Positions 54,312 to 61,776 of a DNA stretch of 64,000 nt are shown piece by piece. The notes beneath the pieces were generated by a model that saw nothing but the letters and a program-made list of their open reading frames with translations, was not told the DNA's origin and made no database searches. Both the position numbers and the translations under genes were made by a program. Within the stretch, counting starts at the first letter, position 1, and each line of letters starts with the position of its first letter. Source of the DNA: Cellulomonas humilata (GTDB lineage: Bacteria; Actinomycetota; Actinomycetes; Actinomycetales; Cellulomonadaceae). Where the stretch lies: assembly GCF_030814415.1 (NCBI RefSeq), contig NZ_JAUSVB010000003.1:248001-312000 (forward strand), read 5' to 3'.

Positions 54312-55355
54312 TCAGGCCGGTGCGCGCAGGGCGTCCGCGATCGCCGGGAGCGTCCGCGGGTCGGCCTGGACCAGCATCGTCGTGACGGCCGTGCTCTCCC
54401 ACGCGGGGAGCTGGGCCCGGATGTCGTCGACCGTGCCGACCAGCGCGATGTCCTGGACCAGCTCGAGCGGGACGGCGGCGGTCGCACGCGCGCGGTCGCC
54501 GGCGAGGTAGTGCGCCTGGATCTCGTCGCACGCCTCGGCGTACCCGAGCCGGTCCAGCACGTCGCGGTGGAAGTTGGCGCCCTTGGCCCCCATGCCGCCT
54601 GCGTACAGCGCGATGAACGGCCGGACGCTGTCGGCGGCGGACTCGACGTCGGCGCCCAGGACGACCGGGACGGTGGCGACGACCTCGAAGTCCTCGACGG
54701 CGCTGAGCCCGGCGGTGCGCTTGGCGAAGCCCTCCGCCAGGAGCGTCCGATACTCGCCGTCCATGCGCGGCGAGTAGAACAGCGGCAGCCAGCCGTCGGC
54801 GATCTCCGCCGACATCGCGATGTTGCGCGGGCCCTCGGCGGCCAGGTGGATGGGCAGGTCCGACCGCAGGGGGTGCACGGTCGAGCGCAGCGCCTTGCCC
54901 AGGCCGGACCCCTCGTCGGCGGGCAGGGGGAGCCGGTAGAACTGGCCGTCGAACGTGACGGGAGCCTCGCGGGCCAGGACCTGCCGGACGATGGACACGT
55001 ACTCGCGGGTGCGGGCGAGCGGCTTCGGGTAGGGCTGGCCGTACCAGCCCTCCACCACCTGCGGGCCCGAGGCACCGAGGCCCAGGACGAACCGGCCGCC
55101 GGAGAGGTGGTCGAGCGTGAGGGCCGCCATCGCGGCGGCCGTCGGCGTGCGGGCGGAGATCTGCGCGATCGCCGTGCCGAGCCGGATGCGCGTGGTGCGC
55201 GCACCCCACCAGGCGAGGGGGGTCAGGGCGTCGGAGCCGTAGGCCTCGGCCGTCCACACCGAGTCGAACCCGAGCTGCTCCGCGCCGAGGACGGCCTCCT
55301 GCGCACCGGGCGGGGGACCCGCCGACCAGTAGCCCGTGTGGTAGCCCAGCCGCAT
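54312..55355 (-). CDS. LLM-class F420-dependent oxidoreductase
   Basis: 347 aa. A luciferase-like TIM barrel: LGYHTGYWSAGPPPGAQEAVLGAEQLGFDSVWTAEAYGSDALTPL and GTAIAQISARTPTAAAMAALTLDHLSGGRFVLGLGASGPQVVEGWYG (F420/FMN phosphate site). The GASGPQV motif is usual for F420-using members of the mycobacterial type. Substrate unknown. GGAGGA precedes the ATG. It is upstream of and close to the ATL gene. Confidence 0.88.
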   Translation of the reverse strand: MRLGYHTGYWSAGPPPGAQEAVLGAEQLGFDSVWTAEAYGSDALTPLAWWGARTTRIRLGTAIAQISARTPTAAAMAALTLDHLSGGRFVLGLGASGPQVVEGWYGQPYPKPLARTREYVSIVRQVLAREAPVTFDGQFYRLPLPADEGSGLGKALRSTVHPLRSDLPIHLAAEGPRNIAMSAEIADGWLPLFYSPRMDGEYRTLLAEGFAKRTAGLSAVEDFEVVATVPVVLGADVESAADSVRPFIALYAGGMGAKGANFHRDVLDRLGYAEACDEIQAHYLAGDRARATAAVPLELVQDIALVGTVDDIRAQLPAWESTAVTTMLVQADPRTLPAIADALRAPA

Positions 55356-55448
55356 CGTCAGTCCTCCAGGTCCGGCGTCGTCGTCGACGCCCGCGCCAGG
55401 CTACCTGCTACCCGGGGTATCGCGTGTCGCGCGCTGCAGATCCGTCTG

Positions 55449-55799
55449 TCAGCGCAGTGCTTCCTTGACCAGCGCGGTGGTGGTCTGCGGGGCGACGCCG
55501 AGGGACCGGGCGACGCGCACCAGCGTCTCGATGGCGGCGTGCAGCTCGGAGTTGTCCTGCTCGGGGGCGGTGACCACGGCGCCCCGACCGCGGCGGAGCT
55601 CGATCACGCCTTCGTCGCGCAGCTCCTGATAGGCGCGCAGCACCGTGTGCAGGTTGATGTCGAGCGAGGCGGCGAGCTCCCTGGCCCCCGGCAGCCGCTC
55701 GCCGTCGACGAGCTCGCCGTGCGCGACGGCGGCACGCACCTGCCCGGCCAGCTGCGTGAACAGCGGGTCGGGCGACGCGGCATCGATGCGGAAGAGCAT
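55449..55799 (-). CDS. GntR-family regulator, YtrA-like
   Basis: 116 aa. Winged helix at the N-terminus (LFTQLAGQVRAAVAHGELVDGERLPGARELAASLDINLHTVLRAYQELRDEGVIELRRGRG) and a short helical C-terminal part of about 40 residues, as in the YtrA subfamily without a ligand domain. It starts at ATG 55799 rather than a TTG inside its own operator. A perfect palindrome (55811-55828) between its -35 and -10 suggests autorepression. The ABC transporter genes that often follow ytrA are absent. Confidence 0.88.
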   Translation of the reverse strand: MLFRIDAASPDPLFTQLAGQVRAAVAHGELVDGERLPGARELAASLDINLHTVLRAYQELRDEGVIELRRGRGAVVTAPEQDNSELHAAIETLVRVARSLGVAPQTTTALVKEALR

Positions 55800-55805
55800 G
55801 CGGCG

Positions 55806-55828
55806 ATCATAGTTGTTTGAGGACAACT
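55806..55828 (-). promoter_or_regulatory. GntR promoter with operator; leaderless start
   Basis: -10 TATGAT on the minus strand (55811-55806) lies 6 bases before the GntR ATG, so transcription would begin at or next to the start codon. The palindrome AGTTGT-N6-ACAACT (55811-55828) fills the spacer upstream of the -10. No strong -35 is seen. A bound GntR dimer would exclude RNA polymerase. Confidence 0.6.
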
Positions 55829-55843
55829 AGAACAGCGGATGCC

Positions 55844-56431
55844 TCAGATGTAGATCGCCGGGTCGTCGATCTCGATGTCGAACGGTGCGGCAGCGGGGCG
55901 CAGCCGGATCGTCGCCGGCACCCCGACCGCGATCGCGCCGGGCGGCACGTCGTGGATGACGACGGCGTTCGCGCCGATCTGCGCGCCCTCGCCCACCCAC
56001 ACCGGCCCGAGGATCTTGGCCCCCGCCCCGACGACGACGTTGTCGCCGAGCGTCGGGTGCCGCTTGCCGTGGCGCATCGACTTGCCGCCCAGCGTCGAGC
56101 CGTGGAACAGGACCACGTCGTCCCCGACCTCGGCGGTCTCACCGACGACGACGCCCATGCCGTGGTCGATGAACAGGCGGCGACCCAGCCGGGCACCGGG
56201 ATGGATCTCGATGCCGGTGACTGCCCGCGCGAGCTGAGAGATCAGTCGCGCGGGCAGCCGCAGGCCGGGCTGGTGCCACATCCTGTGCGTCAGCCGGTAC
56301 ACCCACACCGCGTGCACCCCCGGGTACCCCAGGGCGACCTCGGCGAGCGACCGGGCCGCGGGGTCGCGGTGCCGGGCAGCCTCGAGATCTTCCCCGAGGG
56401 TGGCGAAGAAGTGCAGGTGGTGGTCGGACAC
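55844..56431 (-). CDS. cysE: Serine O-acetyltransferase
   Basis: 195 aa. It makes O-acetylserine from serine and acetyl-CoA, the precursor used by CysK. A helical N-terminal domain is followed by left-handed beta-helix hexapeptide repeats: [34 protein letters not shown] with the catalytic His/Asp, and [33 protein letters not shown] at 56431. It lies 49 bases downstream of cysK in the operon led by a cysteine-rich leader peptide. Confidence 0.93.
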   Translation of the reverse strand: MSDHHLHFFATLGEDLEAARHRDPAARSLAEVALGYPGVHAVWVYRLTHRMWHQPGLRLPARLISQLARAVTGIEIHPGARLGRRLFIDHGMGVVVGETAEVGDDVVLFHGSTLGGKSMRHGKRHPTLGDNVVVGAGAKILGPVWVGEGAQIGANAVVIHDVPPGAIAVGVPATIRLRPAAAPFDIEIDDPAIYI

Positions 56432-56480
56432 GGTGCCTTCGTCCTGTCGGTGGGGGTGGTCGTGCGAGCGTGCCCTGCGG

Positions 56481-57416
56481 TCAGTCGACGAGGTCCGCGT
56501 AGAGCACGGTCGACAGGTAGCGCTCACCGAACGACGGGACGATGGCGACGATGAGCTTGCCGGCGTTCTCCGGGCGCTGGGCCAGGAGCGTCGCGGCGTG
56601 CAGGGCGGCGCCGGACGAGATGCCGACCAGCAGACCCTCCTCGGCGGCGGCGCGGCGGGCGACCTTCACGGCGGTCTCAGCGTCGACGTCGATGATCTCG
56701 TCGTAGACCGTGGTGTCGAGGATCTCCGGCACGAAGTTGGCGCCGATGCCCTGGATCTTGTGCGGGCCGGGCGCGCCACCGTTGAGGATGGGCGACTCGG
56801 CCGGCTCGACGCCGACGATCTTCACGCCGGGCTTGCGGGCCTTGAGCACCTGGCCGACGCCCGTGATGGTGCCGCCGGTGCCGATGCCGGCGACGAGGAT
56901 GTCGATCTCGCCGTCGGTGTCTGCCCAGATCTCCTCGGCGGTCGTCGTGCGGTGGATCTCCGGGTTGGCCTCGTTGGCGAACTGGCGGGCCAGGATGGCA
57001 CCCGGGCGCTCGGCGACGACCTCGTCGGCACGGTTGACCGCGCCGCGCATGCCCTCGGAGCCCGGCGTCAGGATGAGCTCGGCGCCGAACGCGCGCAGCA
57101 GGAGCTTGCGCTCCTTGGACATGGTCTCCGGCATGGTCAGGACGACGTTGTAGCCGCGGGCCGCGCCGACGAACGCGAGCGCGATGCCCGTGTTGCCGCT
57201 GGTGGCCTCGACGATCGTGCCACCGGGCTTGAGCTCGCCGGACGCCTCCGCCGCGTTGATGATCGCGACGCCGATGCGGTCCTTGACCGAGTTGGCCGGG
57301 TTGTAGAACTCGAGCTTCGCGACGACGGTCGCGGGGGCGCCGTCGGTGATCTTGTTGATGCGGACGAGCGGGGTGTTGCCGATGAGCGCGGTGGCGTCGT
57401 CGTAGATGCGTGCCAT
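56481..57416 (-). CDS. cysK: Cysteine synthase A (O-acetylserine sulfhydrylase)
   Basis: 311 aa. It joins O-acetylserine and sulfide to give cysteine, using PLP bound to Lys45 ([11 protein letters not shown]). [13 protein letters not shown] is the substrate loop, [10 protein letters not shown] the PLP phosphate site, and [13 protein letters not shown] is near the C-terminus. AGAGGAA lies 3-5 bases before the ATG. First structural gene of cysK-cysE. The 274-base leader with a Cys-rich reading frame and several hairpins implies control by cysteine supply. Confidence 0.95.
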   Translation of the reverse strand: MARIYDDATALIGNTPLVRINKITDGAPATVVAKLEFYNPANSVKDRIGVAIINAAEASGELKPGGTIVEATSGNTGIALAFVGAARGYNVVLTMPETMSKERKLLLRAFGAELILTPGSEGMRGAVNRADEVVAERPGAILARQFANEANPEIHRTTTAEEIWADTDGEIDILVAGIGTGGTITGVGQVLKARKPGVKIVGVEPAESPILNGGAPGPHKIQGIGANFVPEILDTTVYDEIIDVDAETAVKVARRAAAEEGLLVGISSGAALHAATLLAQRPENAGKLIVAIVPSFGERYLSTVLYADLVD

Positions 57417-57432
57417 GGTTCCTCTTTGGTCG

Positions 57433-57616
57433 AGCTGCCGGCCGGCCGGCAGCTGGTGGGGGACTGACTAGCGATGCGTCTGGGGTCCGTCCGGCGCGGG
57501 CGCCGGACGGGAGGGACGGATCAGTGCGGGGCTGTCCGTCCCGGTGCGGGGCGAGCGCTGGCGCGGGAGTCGGCCCCTCGTTCAGGGGTTCTCGCGCGAA
57601 GGAGCAGCCAGCGCTC
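57433..57616 (-). promoter_or_regulatory. Attenuator-like leader of cysK-cysE
   Basis: Inverted repeats in transcript order. (a) GCCAGCGCTC (57607-57616) with GAGCGCTGGC (57553-57562); its first arm touches the leader-peptide stop codon, and it encloses a small CCCCT/AGGGG hairpin. (b) Segments TCCGTCCC (57535-57542) and GGGACGGA (57513-57520). (c) An 11-bp hairpin, 57500-57510 with 57487-57497. Repeats b and c share the CCGTCC/GGACGG core, so they can pair in alternative ways. (d) A perfect 22-base palindrome (57433-57454) just before the cysK ribosome binding site. A ribosome stalled on the Cys codons would cover the first arm of (a). Confidence 0.65.
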
Positions 57617-57690
57617 TACAGACAGCGACAACAGGGCAGCGCCACGCAGGCACGCCCGAGGACGGCGGGGGCGGCAGTCTGCACGCGCAT
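57616..57690 (-). CDS. Cysteine-rich leader peptide of the cysK-cysE operon
   Basis: 24 aa, ATG at 57690, TAG at 57618-57616. GGAGG lies 8 bases before the ATG, the best ribosome binding site in this region. Four of 24 residues are Cys, three of them in the last five codons (ALPCCRCL), and these three use TGT, the rare Cys codon in this GC-rich genome. The product has no predicted function as a protein. It resembles the poly-cysteine leader ORFs reported in mycobacteria, where slow Cys codons control operon expression. A hairpin arm starts in the stop codon. The next gene on the transcript is cysK. Confidence 0.78.
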   Translation of the reverse strand: MRVQTAAPAVLGRACVALPCCRCL

Positions 57691-57808
57691 CGCTACGTCC
57701 TCCAGGACCGGGTAGGTCGGGTCGCGCCCGCGAGACACGGGACACGATCGGCCACGACGCTAGCGTCAACGCCCGCACGCGCGCAAAGCATCCCCACCAG
57801 GCGGACGC

Positions 57809-58030
57809 TCAGCCGAGGCCGACCGCGTCCAGCCAGGCCTCTGCGAGCAGTCCGTGACCGGCGGCCGTCGGGTGCACCCCGTCGTCGGCCCACGTCACCG
57901 CCCCCGTGCGGGCAGCCGCAGCGGCGAACAGCCCGTCGGCCGGGACGAGCACGGCACGCCGCTCGGTGGCGATGCGGCGCACGACCGCGATCCGCGGGTC
58001 CAGGTCCTCGCGCCAGGCGTGCTGGGGGGT
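57809..58030 (-). pseudogene. C-terminal remnant of an SGNH/GDSL hydrolase
   Basis: About 70 codons in frame read HAWREDLDPRIAVV, VLVPADGLFAAAAARTG and WADDGVHPTAAGHGLLAEAW, the end of a GDSL-type esterase with the catalytic Asp-x-x-His block (DGVHP). The GDS serine block and the first two thirds of the protein are missing, and upstream codons show no similarity. The neighbouring VOC gene begins 60 bases further on. It is best read as a truncated gene. Confidence 0.65.
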
Positions 58031-58092
58031 CACCCCATCACGGCACCCCCGGTCGTGGAGGAGTCGTTCACCGCGCGGCGCCGGGTGCGGGG

Positions 58093-58509
58093 CTAGGACA
58101 TCTCGGGTCCGCAGTTCACCAGCCACGGGGTGCCGAACTTGTCGTTGAGCATCCCGAACCTGGCACCCCACGGTGCGTCCGCGAACGGCTGGAGAACCGT
58201 GCCACCCTCCGCGAGCTTGTCCCAGTAGCCCTGCAGCTCCGCGAGGTCCTGGCCGCTCACCGAGACGGAGATGCTGGTCTGCGTCGCCAGCTCCATGGAG
58301 GCCGGCGTGTCCGCACCCATGAGCACGAGCCCGCCGGGCGTCTCGAGCTGGCCGTGCATGATCTTGTCGACCTCGGCGGGGTCGTCGCTGGCGTGGAAAT
58401 CGCCGAACGTGCTGAGGACCAGCTCGCCGCCGAAGACGGACTGGTAGAACTCCATGGCCTCGCGGGCGTTGTCCCGGAAGCTGAGGTACGGGTTCAGGTA
58501 CGTGGCCAC
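58093..58509 (-). CDS. VOC/PhnB-like glyoxalase-fold protein
   Basis: 138 aa. ATYLNPYLSFRDNAREAMEFYQSVFGGELVLSTFGDF and GARFGMLNDKFGTPWLVNC, the PhnB (3-demethylubiquinone-9 methyltransferase-like) subgroup of the VOC fold. The catalytic role is unknown; many copies exist in actinobacteria. GTG start at 58509 with AAGGAG 7 bases upstream. Divergent from the AlkZ-like gene. Confidence 0.85.
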   Translation of the reverse strand: MATYLNPYLSFRDNAREAMEFYQSVFGGELVLSTFGDFHASDDPAEVDKIMHGQLETPGGLVLMGADTPASMELATQTSISVSVSGQDLAELQGYWDKLAEGGTVLQPFADAPWGARFGMLNDKFGTPWLVNCGPEMS

Positions 58510-58584
58510 GGGTGGTCTCCTTCGACTGGGTTCCGACGCGACCACCTTGTCACCGCCCGCCCACACGCAACAGGATCGAGCCCC

Positions 58585-59667
58585 ATGGACCGCCTCGAGG
58601 TGGCGCACCGCCGGCTCCACAACCACCACCTGTCCGGCCCGCCGCTGCCCGACCCGGCGGCCGTGGTCCGGCACCTCGGCGCGTCGCAGGCGCAGGAGTA
58701 CGCGATGGCGAGGTGGTCGCTCGGCCAGCGCAGCGCGGGCGCCGACGACGCCGCGGTCCAGGCGGCGCTGGACGCGGGGGCGATCCTGCGCACGCACGTC
58801 CTGCGCCCGACGTGGCACTTCGTGGCCCCCGAGGACATCCGCTGGATGCTGGCGCTCACCGGCCCGCGGGTGCGGCAGATGAGCAGCTACTACGAGCGCC
58901 GGTCGGGGATCGACGCCGACCTCGTGGACCGCGCGACGGCCGTCATGGGCGAGGCGCTCCAGGGCGGCAACCACCTGACGCGCCCGCAGGTGCAGGACGC
59001 GCTGGCGCGGCGGGGGATCGAGGCGAGCGGGGTCCGGCTGGCCTACCTGGTGATGGCGGCAGAGCTGGCAGCGGTCGTGGTCAGCGGGGTGCTGCGCGGC
59101 AAGCAGCGCACCTACGCCCTGCTCGACGAGCGGGTGCCGCCGACGCCGGCGCTCGATGCGGACGCGGCGCTCGCCGAGCTGACCCGCCGGTACTTCGTCA
59201 GCCACGGCCCGGCGACCGTCAAGGACTTCCGCTGGTGGTCGAGCCTCACTCTCACGCAGATCCGCCGCGGCCTGGCGATAGTCGGGGACGACCTGACGTC
59301 CGTCGACGTCGACGGCCTCACCTACTGGTTCGCGCCGGCCACGGCCCCGACCCGGGACCCGTCGCCGACGGTCCACGTCCTGCAGGGGTACGACGAGTAC
59401 GGCGTCGCCTACACGGAGGGCCGGACGGCGGCGAACATCGCGGAGCTGACGGTCGCGCCGGCCGGCACGAACCAGGTGATCCAGCCGCTCGTCCTCGACA
59501 GCCAGGTCATCGGCTGGTGGCGCAGGGTGGTCGAGCGGGACGAGGTCGTCGCCGAGCCGCACCTGGCGGTGTCGCTGGACGACGCTCAGCGCGACGCGAT
59601 CAGGGTGTCGTTCGAGAGGCTCGCGCGGTTCACCGGGACGCCGCACCGGCTCGAACTAGACACCTGA
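58585..59667 (+). CDS. AlkZ-like winged-helix DNA-binding protein (HTH_42)
   Basis: 360 aa. Three tandem winged-helix domains followed by a beta-barrel. The Q-x-Q catalytic motif of AlkZ glycosylases is at Gln35/Gln37 (LGASQAQEYAMARWSLGQR), then LRTHVLRPTWHFV. AlkZ of Streptomyces sahachiroi unhooks azinomycin crosslinks; the relatives AlkX/YcaQ remove bulky alkyl adducts. The target here is unknown, but a role in DNA adduct repair is likely. ATG at 58585. Confidence 0.83.
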   Translation: MDRLEVAHRRLHNHHLSGPPLPDPAAVVRHLGASQAQEYAMARWSLGQRSAGADDAAVQAALDAGAILRTHVLRPTWHFVAPEDIRWMLALTGPRVRQMSSYYERRSGIDADLVDRATAVMGEALQGGNHLTRPQVQDALARRGIEASGVRLAYLVMAAELAAVVVSGVLRGKQRTYALLDERVPPTPALDADAALAELTRRYFVSHGPATVKDFRWWSSLTLTQIRRGLAIVGDDLTSVDVDGLTYWFAPATAPTRDPSPTVHVLQGYDEYGVAYTEGRTAANIAELTVAPAGTNQVIQPLVLDSQVIGWWRRVVERDEVVAEPHLAVSLDDAQRDAIRVSFERLARFTGTPHRLELDT

Positions 59668-59689
59668 CCAGAATCTGTGTATAGTTCAA

Positions 59690-59949
59690 CTTTGGATCTC
59701 CCGGTCTGCGCGATGGTGTCAGCATCCCATCGCGATGGATCGGCCCGGATGTGGAACGCGCCGCTACGAGAGCGGCAGACGGCCATGGTCCGGGTGGCTG
59801 ATCTTCGACAGCCCCCAATGGCGCTGGGGGCGGTTCAAGCCGCGCGCAACAAGGACAAGCGGGCGCGGTGGGCGAAGGCCAACAGGTGCTGACGGACATG
59901 CGGCCCCGGTGCAGCCCGCGACGAGAGTCGCGGCGCAGCACCGGGGCCG
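59690..59949 (+). other. Short transcription unit with possible small ORF or RNA
   Basis: TATAGT (59690-59695) is a strong -10-like element; about 200 bases later comes a double hairpin terminator. Between them two frames are open. One ends at TGA 59892, 8 bases before the hairpin, and from the ATG at 59785 would give a basic 35-residue peptide ending NKDKRARWAKANRC. No Shine-Dalgarno sequence is convincing. Either a small protein or a structured RNA is possible; I cannot decide. The rest of the 59668-60012 gap holds only this unit. Confidence 0.4.
59901..59949 (+). terminator. Two-part terminator
   Basis: Outer 12-bp stem CGGCCCCGGTGC/GCACCGGGGCCG (59901-59912, 59938-59949) and inner 7-bp stem CCGCGAC/GTCGCGG around GAGA, followed by TTGTCGTCC. 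Confidence 0.75.
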
Positions 59950-60012
59950 TTGTCGTCCCGTCGGGTCTTTCGACCCTGCCGAGGCGAGGGCGGCGGAACA
60001 AGACTTGACCTC

Positions 60013-60213
60013 ATGGTCACCACGTACGCCGAGGGTTGGCTCCGACTCACCAGGAACGACCGGCGGCAGCACTTCTTCCGCGACGGCATGAGCGTCTGCG
60101 GGCGGTTCGTCACGCCGACCACCCACTTCCCCGAGGACGACGGGCCCGACCGCGGCGAGTGCACCGGCTGCCGGCACATCTTCGACGCCGAGCGGGGCCG
60201 GCTGTCGTACTGA
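60013..60213 (+). CDS. Small zinc-ribbon-like protein, unknown
   Basis: 66 aa. Three Cys (SVCGRF and ECTGCRH) and a His could hold one zinc ion. RNDRRQHFFRDGMSVCGR and HFPEDDGPDRGECTGC recall small proteins seen in actinobacteria and their phages. No function is known. ATG at 60013; the ribosome binding site is weak. It lies between the short transcription unit and the convergent surface-protein gene. Confidence 0.6.
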   Translation: MVTTYAEGWLRLTRNDRRQHFFRDGMSVCGRFVTPTTHFPEDDGPDRGECTGCRHIFDAERGRLSY

Positions 60214-60305
60214 GGGTGCGAGGAGCGTCTCGCCGGCGGTCGTATCCGAGAGGGCTTCGGGACCGATCCAGCCTCGCACGCCTCTTCGATGGCGCGATCA
60301 ACAGG

Positions 60306-60351
60306 ACGACGGGCGCCTGCCCGGGTGTGAACCCGCGCAGGCGCCCGTCGT
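60306..60351. terminator. Bidirectional terminator before the surface-protein gene end
   Basis: Perfect 15-bp stem (ACGACGGGCGCCTGC with its complement) enclosing a second small stem CGGGT/ACCCG. It lies 9 bases beyond the stop of the minus-strand surface-protein gene and 92 bases after the plus-strand zinc-ribbon gene. Confidence 0.8.
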
Positions 60352-60360
60352 ACGCGTCCG

Positions 60361-61353
60361 TCAGCTGCGGACCGCTCGGCCACGACGGGCCACGACGACC
60401 AGCGCGACACCCGACAGGAGAACGAGCGTCGACACGGCGATCCCGGCGGGGTCAGTGCCCGTGACCGCAAGCTGGTTGGCCGTCGGCGTCGCGGCAGCCG
60501 GGGGCGTCGTGGCGGCCGGCGCCGTGACCGGCGGGGCGACGACCGCCTGCTGCGGGGTGATCGCCCGGAGGGCGACGACGGGGGTGTACGAGACCCCCTG
60601 GACGTCGAACGTGCTGGCGCGGCGGAACGTGCCGGGCGTGCCGCCGTCGGTCGGGTCGTACTCGCTCGCCAGGGCGGAGTCGAGGAAGCCCACGGTGGGC
60701 TCGACGTCGCTTCCCGACGGCAGATCCGTCGTCACGGCGACGTTGAGCGAGTCGTACGGGCCGCCGACCATCAGGCCGTCCACGCTCGTCTCGAATGCCA
60801 CCGAGACGATGACTTCCGACGGCAGGTCAACGGCGAGCGCTTCGAGGCCGTCGAAGGAGACCATCGTGGCGAAGCCGTTGAAGCAGGCGGTGGGGGACCG
60901 CCACTGCGTCGGAGAGGGGCATGTCGGGTCGGCCGTCGGCCGGTACGGGATGTCGAAGAGCTCGGTCGCCGACGCCAGCAGCGCGCCCGGAGCGGGGATG
61001 GTGCCGGTGGTGTCCACCGCGTAGACGTTGACCGTGATCTCGTGCTCGAAGGTGGCCCCCGGCGTCGTCACGCACGATGCGGTCCAAGCGCCTGACTCGC
61101 ACGCCCAGCTGGACAGGACGACGTCGACGCCTGCGAGTCGGCGGGCGGCACCGGTGAGCCCGACGTGGTCGCCGAACTCGGACGTCTGCGTCGCTGTGAA
61201 GGCGTGGCTGACGAGGTTGCCGGGGAGAGTCGCCGGGACAGCCGAGTAGACAGTCTCGGGTGGCTCCGCGGCGGATGCCTGCGTGGCGCAGAAGGTCGCA
61301 GCGGCGACGATGACCCCGCCGAGGATGAGGCCGGTGACTCGGCTTGTTCGCAT
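60361..61353 (-). CDS. Sortase-anchored surface protein (LAVTG motif)
   Basis: 330 aa. A signal peptide (about 1-27, ends QASAA) is followed by a beta-rich domain of about 220 aa with two probable disulfides (SSWACESGAWTASC; TCPSPTQWRSPTAC), a Pro/Ala/Thr stalk (VAPPVTAPAATTPPAAATP) and the sorting signal LAVTG, a hydrophobic helix (AVSTLVLLSGVALVVVA) and an RRGR tail. Sortase E of actinobacteria accepts LAxTG. The surface domain has no function I recognise. ATG at 61353, weak ribosome binding site. Confidence 0.82.
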   Translation of the reverse strand: MRTSRVTGLILGGVIVAAATFCATQASAAEPPETVYSAVPATLPGNLVSHAFTATQTSEFGDHVGLTGAARRLAGVDVVLSSWACESGAWTASCVTTPGATFEHEITVNVYAVDTTGTIPAPGALLASATELFDIPYRPTADPTCPSPTQWRSPTACFNGFATMVSFDGLEALAVDLPSEVIVSVAFETSVDGLMVGGPYDSLNVAVTTDLPSGSDVEPTVGFLDSALASEYDPTDGGTPGTFRRASTFDVQGVSYTPVVALRAITPQQAVVAPPVTAPAATTPPAAATPTANQLAVTGTDPAGIAVSTLVLLSGVALVVVARRGRAVRS

Positions 61354-61776
61354 TGTGTTCTCGCATTTCCGCGGGGCCGTGTCGACCGCCGCCGTCTTCG
61401 GTGACCGCACCGAAGCGGCCGCACCATCTCGCCAGGCGCCTCGGGGCGCAACCGGTCGGGGGGACGCTACCTGCGTCGCAGCCCCGCTGAAATGGCCGAT
61501 AGGACACGCCCGCCTCCACAAACGGGGCGGCAATTGGACAAACGTCCAGCAAGTGCACCGGGTGAAATTCCGTCCGGCGCCCTGAATGTCTGGCTCGGGA
61601 GCGATCCGTCACGACGTTTCGTCGACGTCAGCGTCGGCAGGTGCGGTATAGGCGGGCGCTGACCCAGCGGTGATGAGGCCACGCAGACCGCGGCACAGCA
61701 CGTGGCGCTTCAGGGCCGGCCGGTCAGTCGCGGTCGCCACAGACCGGTCACCGGGGGCGTGCGAAGGACTGACTCG
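61354..61776. other. Gene-free region upstream of the surface-protein gene
   Basis: 423 bases with lower GC in the middle and no credible gene on either strand. It should contain the promoter of the surface-protein gene. The only symmetric element I see is TGGAC-N4-GTCCA (61535-61548). The part from about 61650 to 61776 follows the stop of the decayed MerR-VOC gene and shows no feature. Confidence 0.4.

Noticed and set aside
55800..55826. GntR start at an upstream TTG (55826).
   Set aside because: It would place the start inside the palindromic operator and upstream of the -10 element; the ATG at 55799 begins the conserved winged-helix domain.
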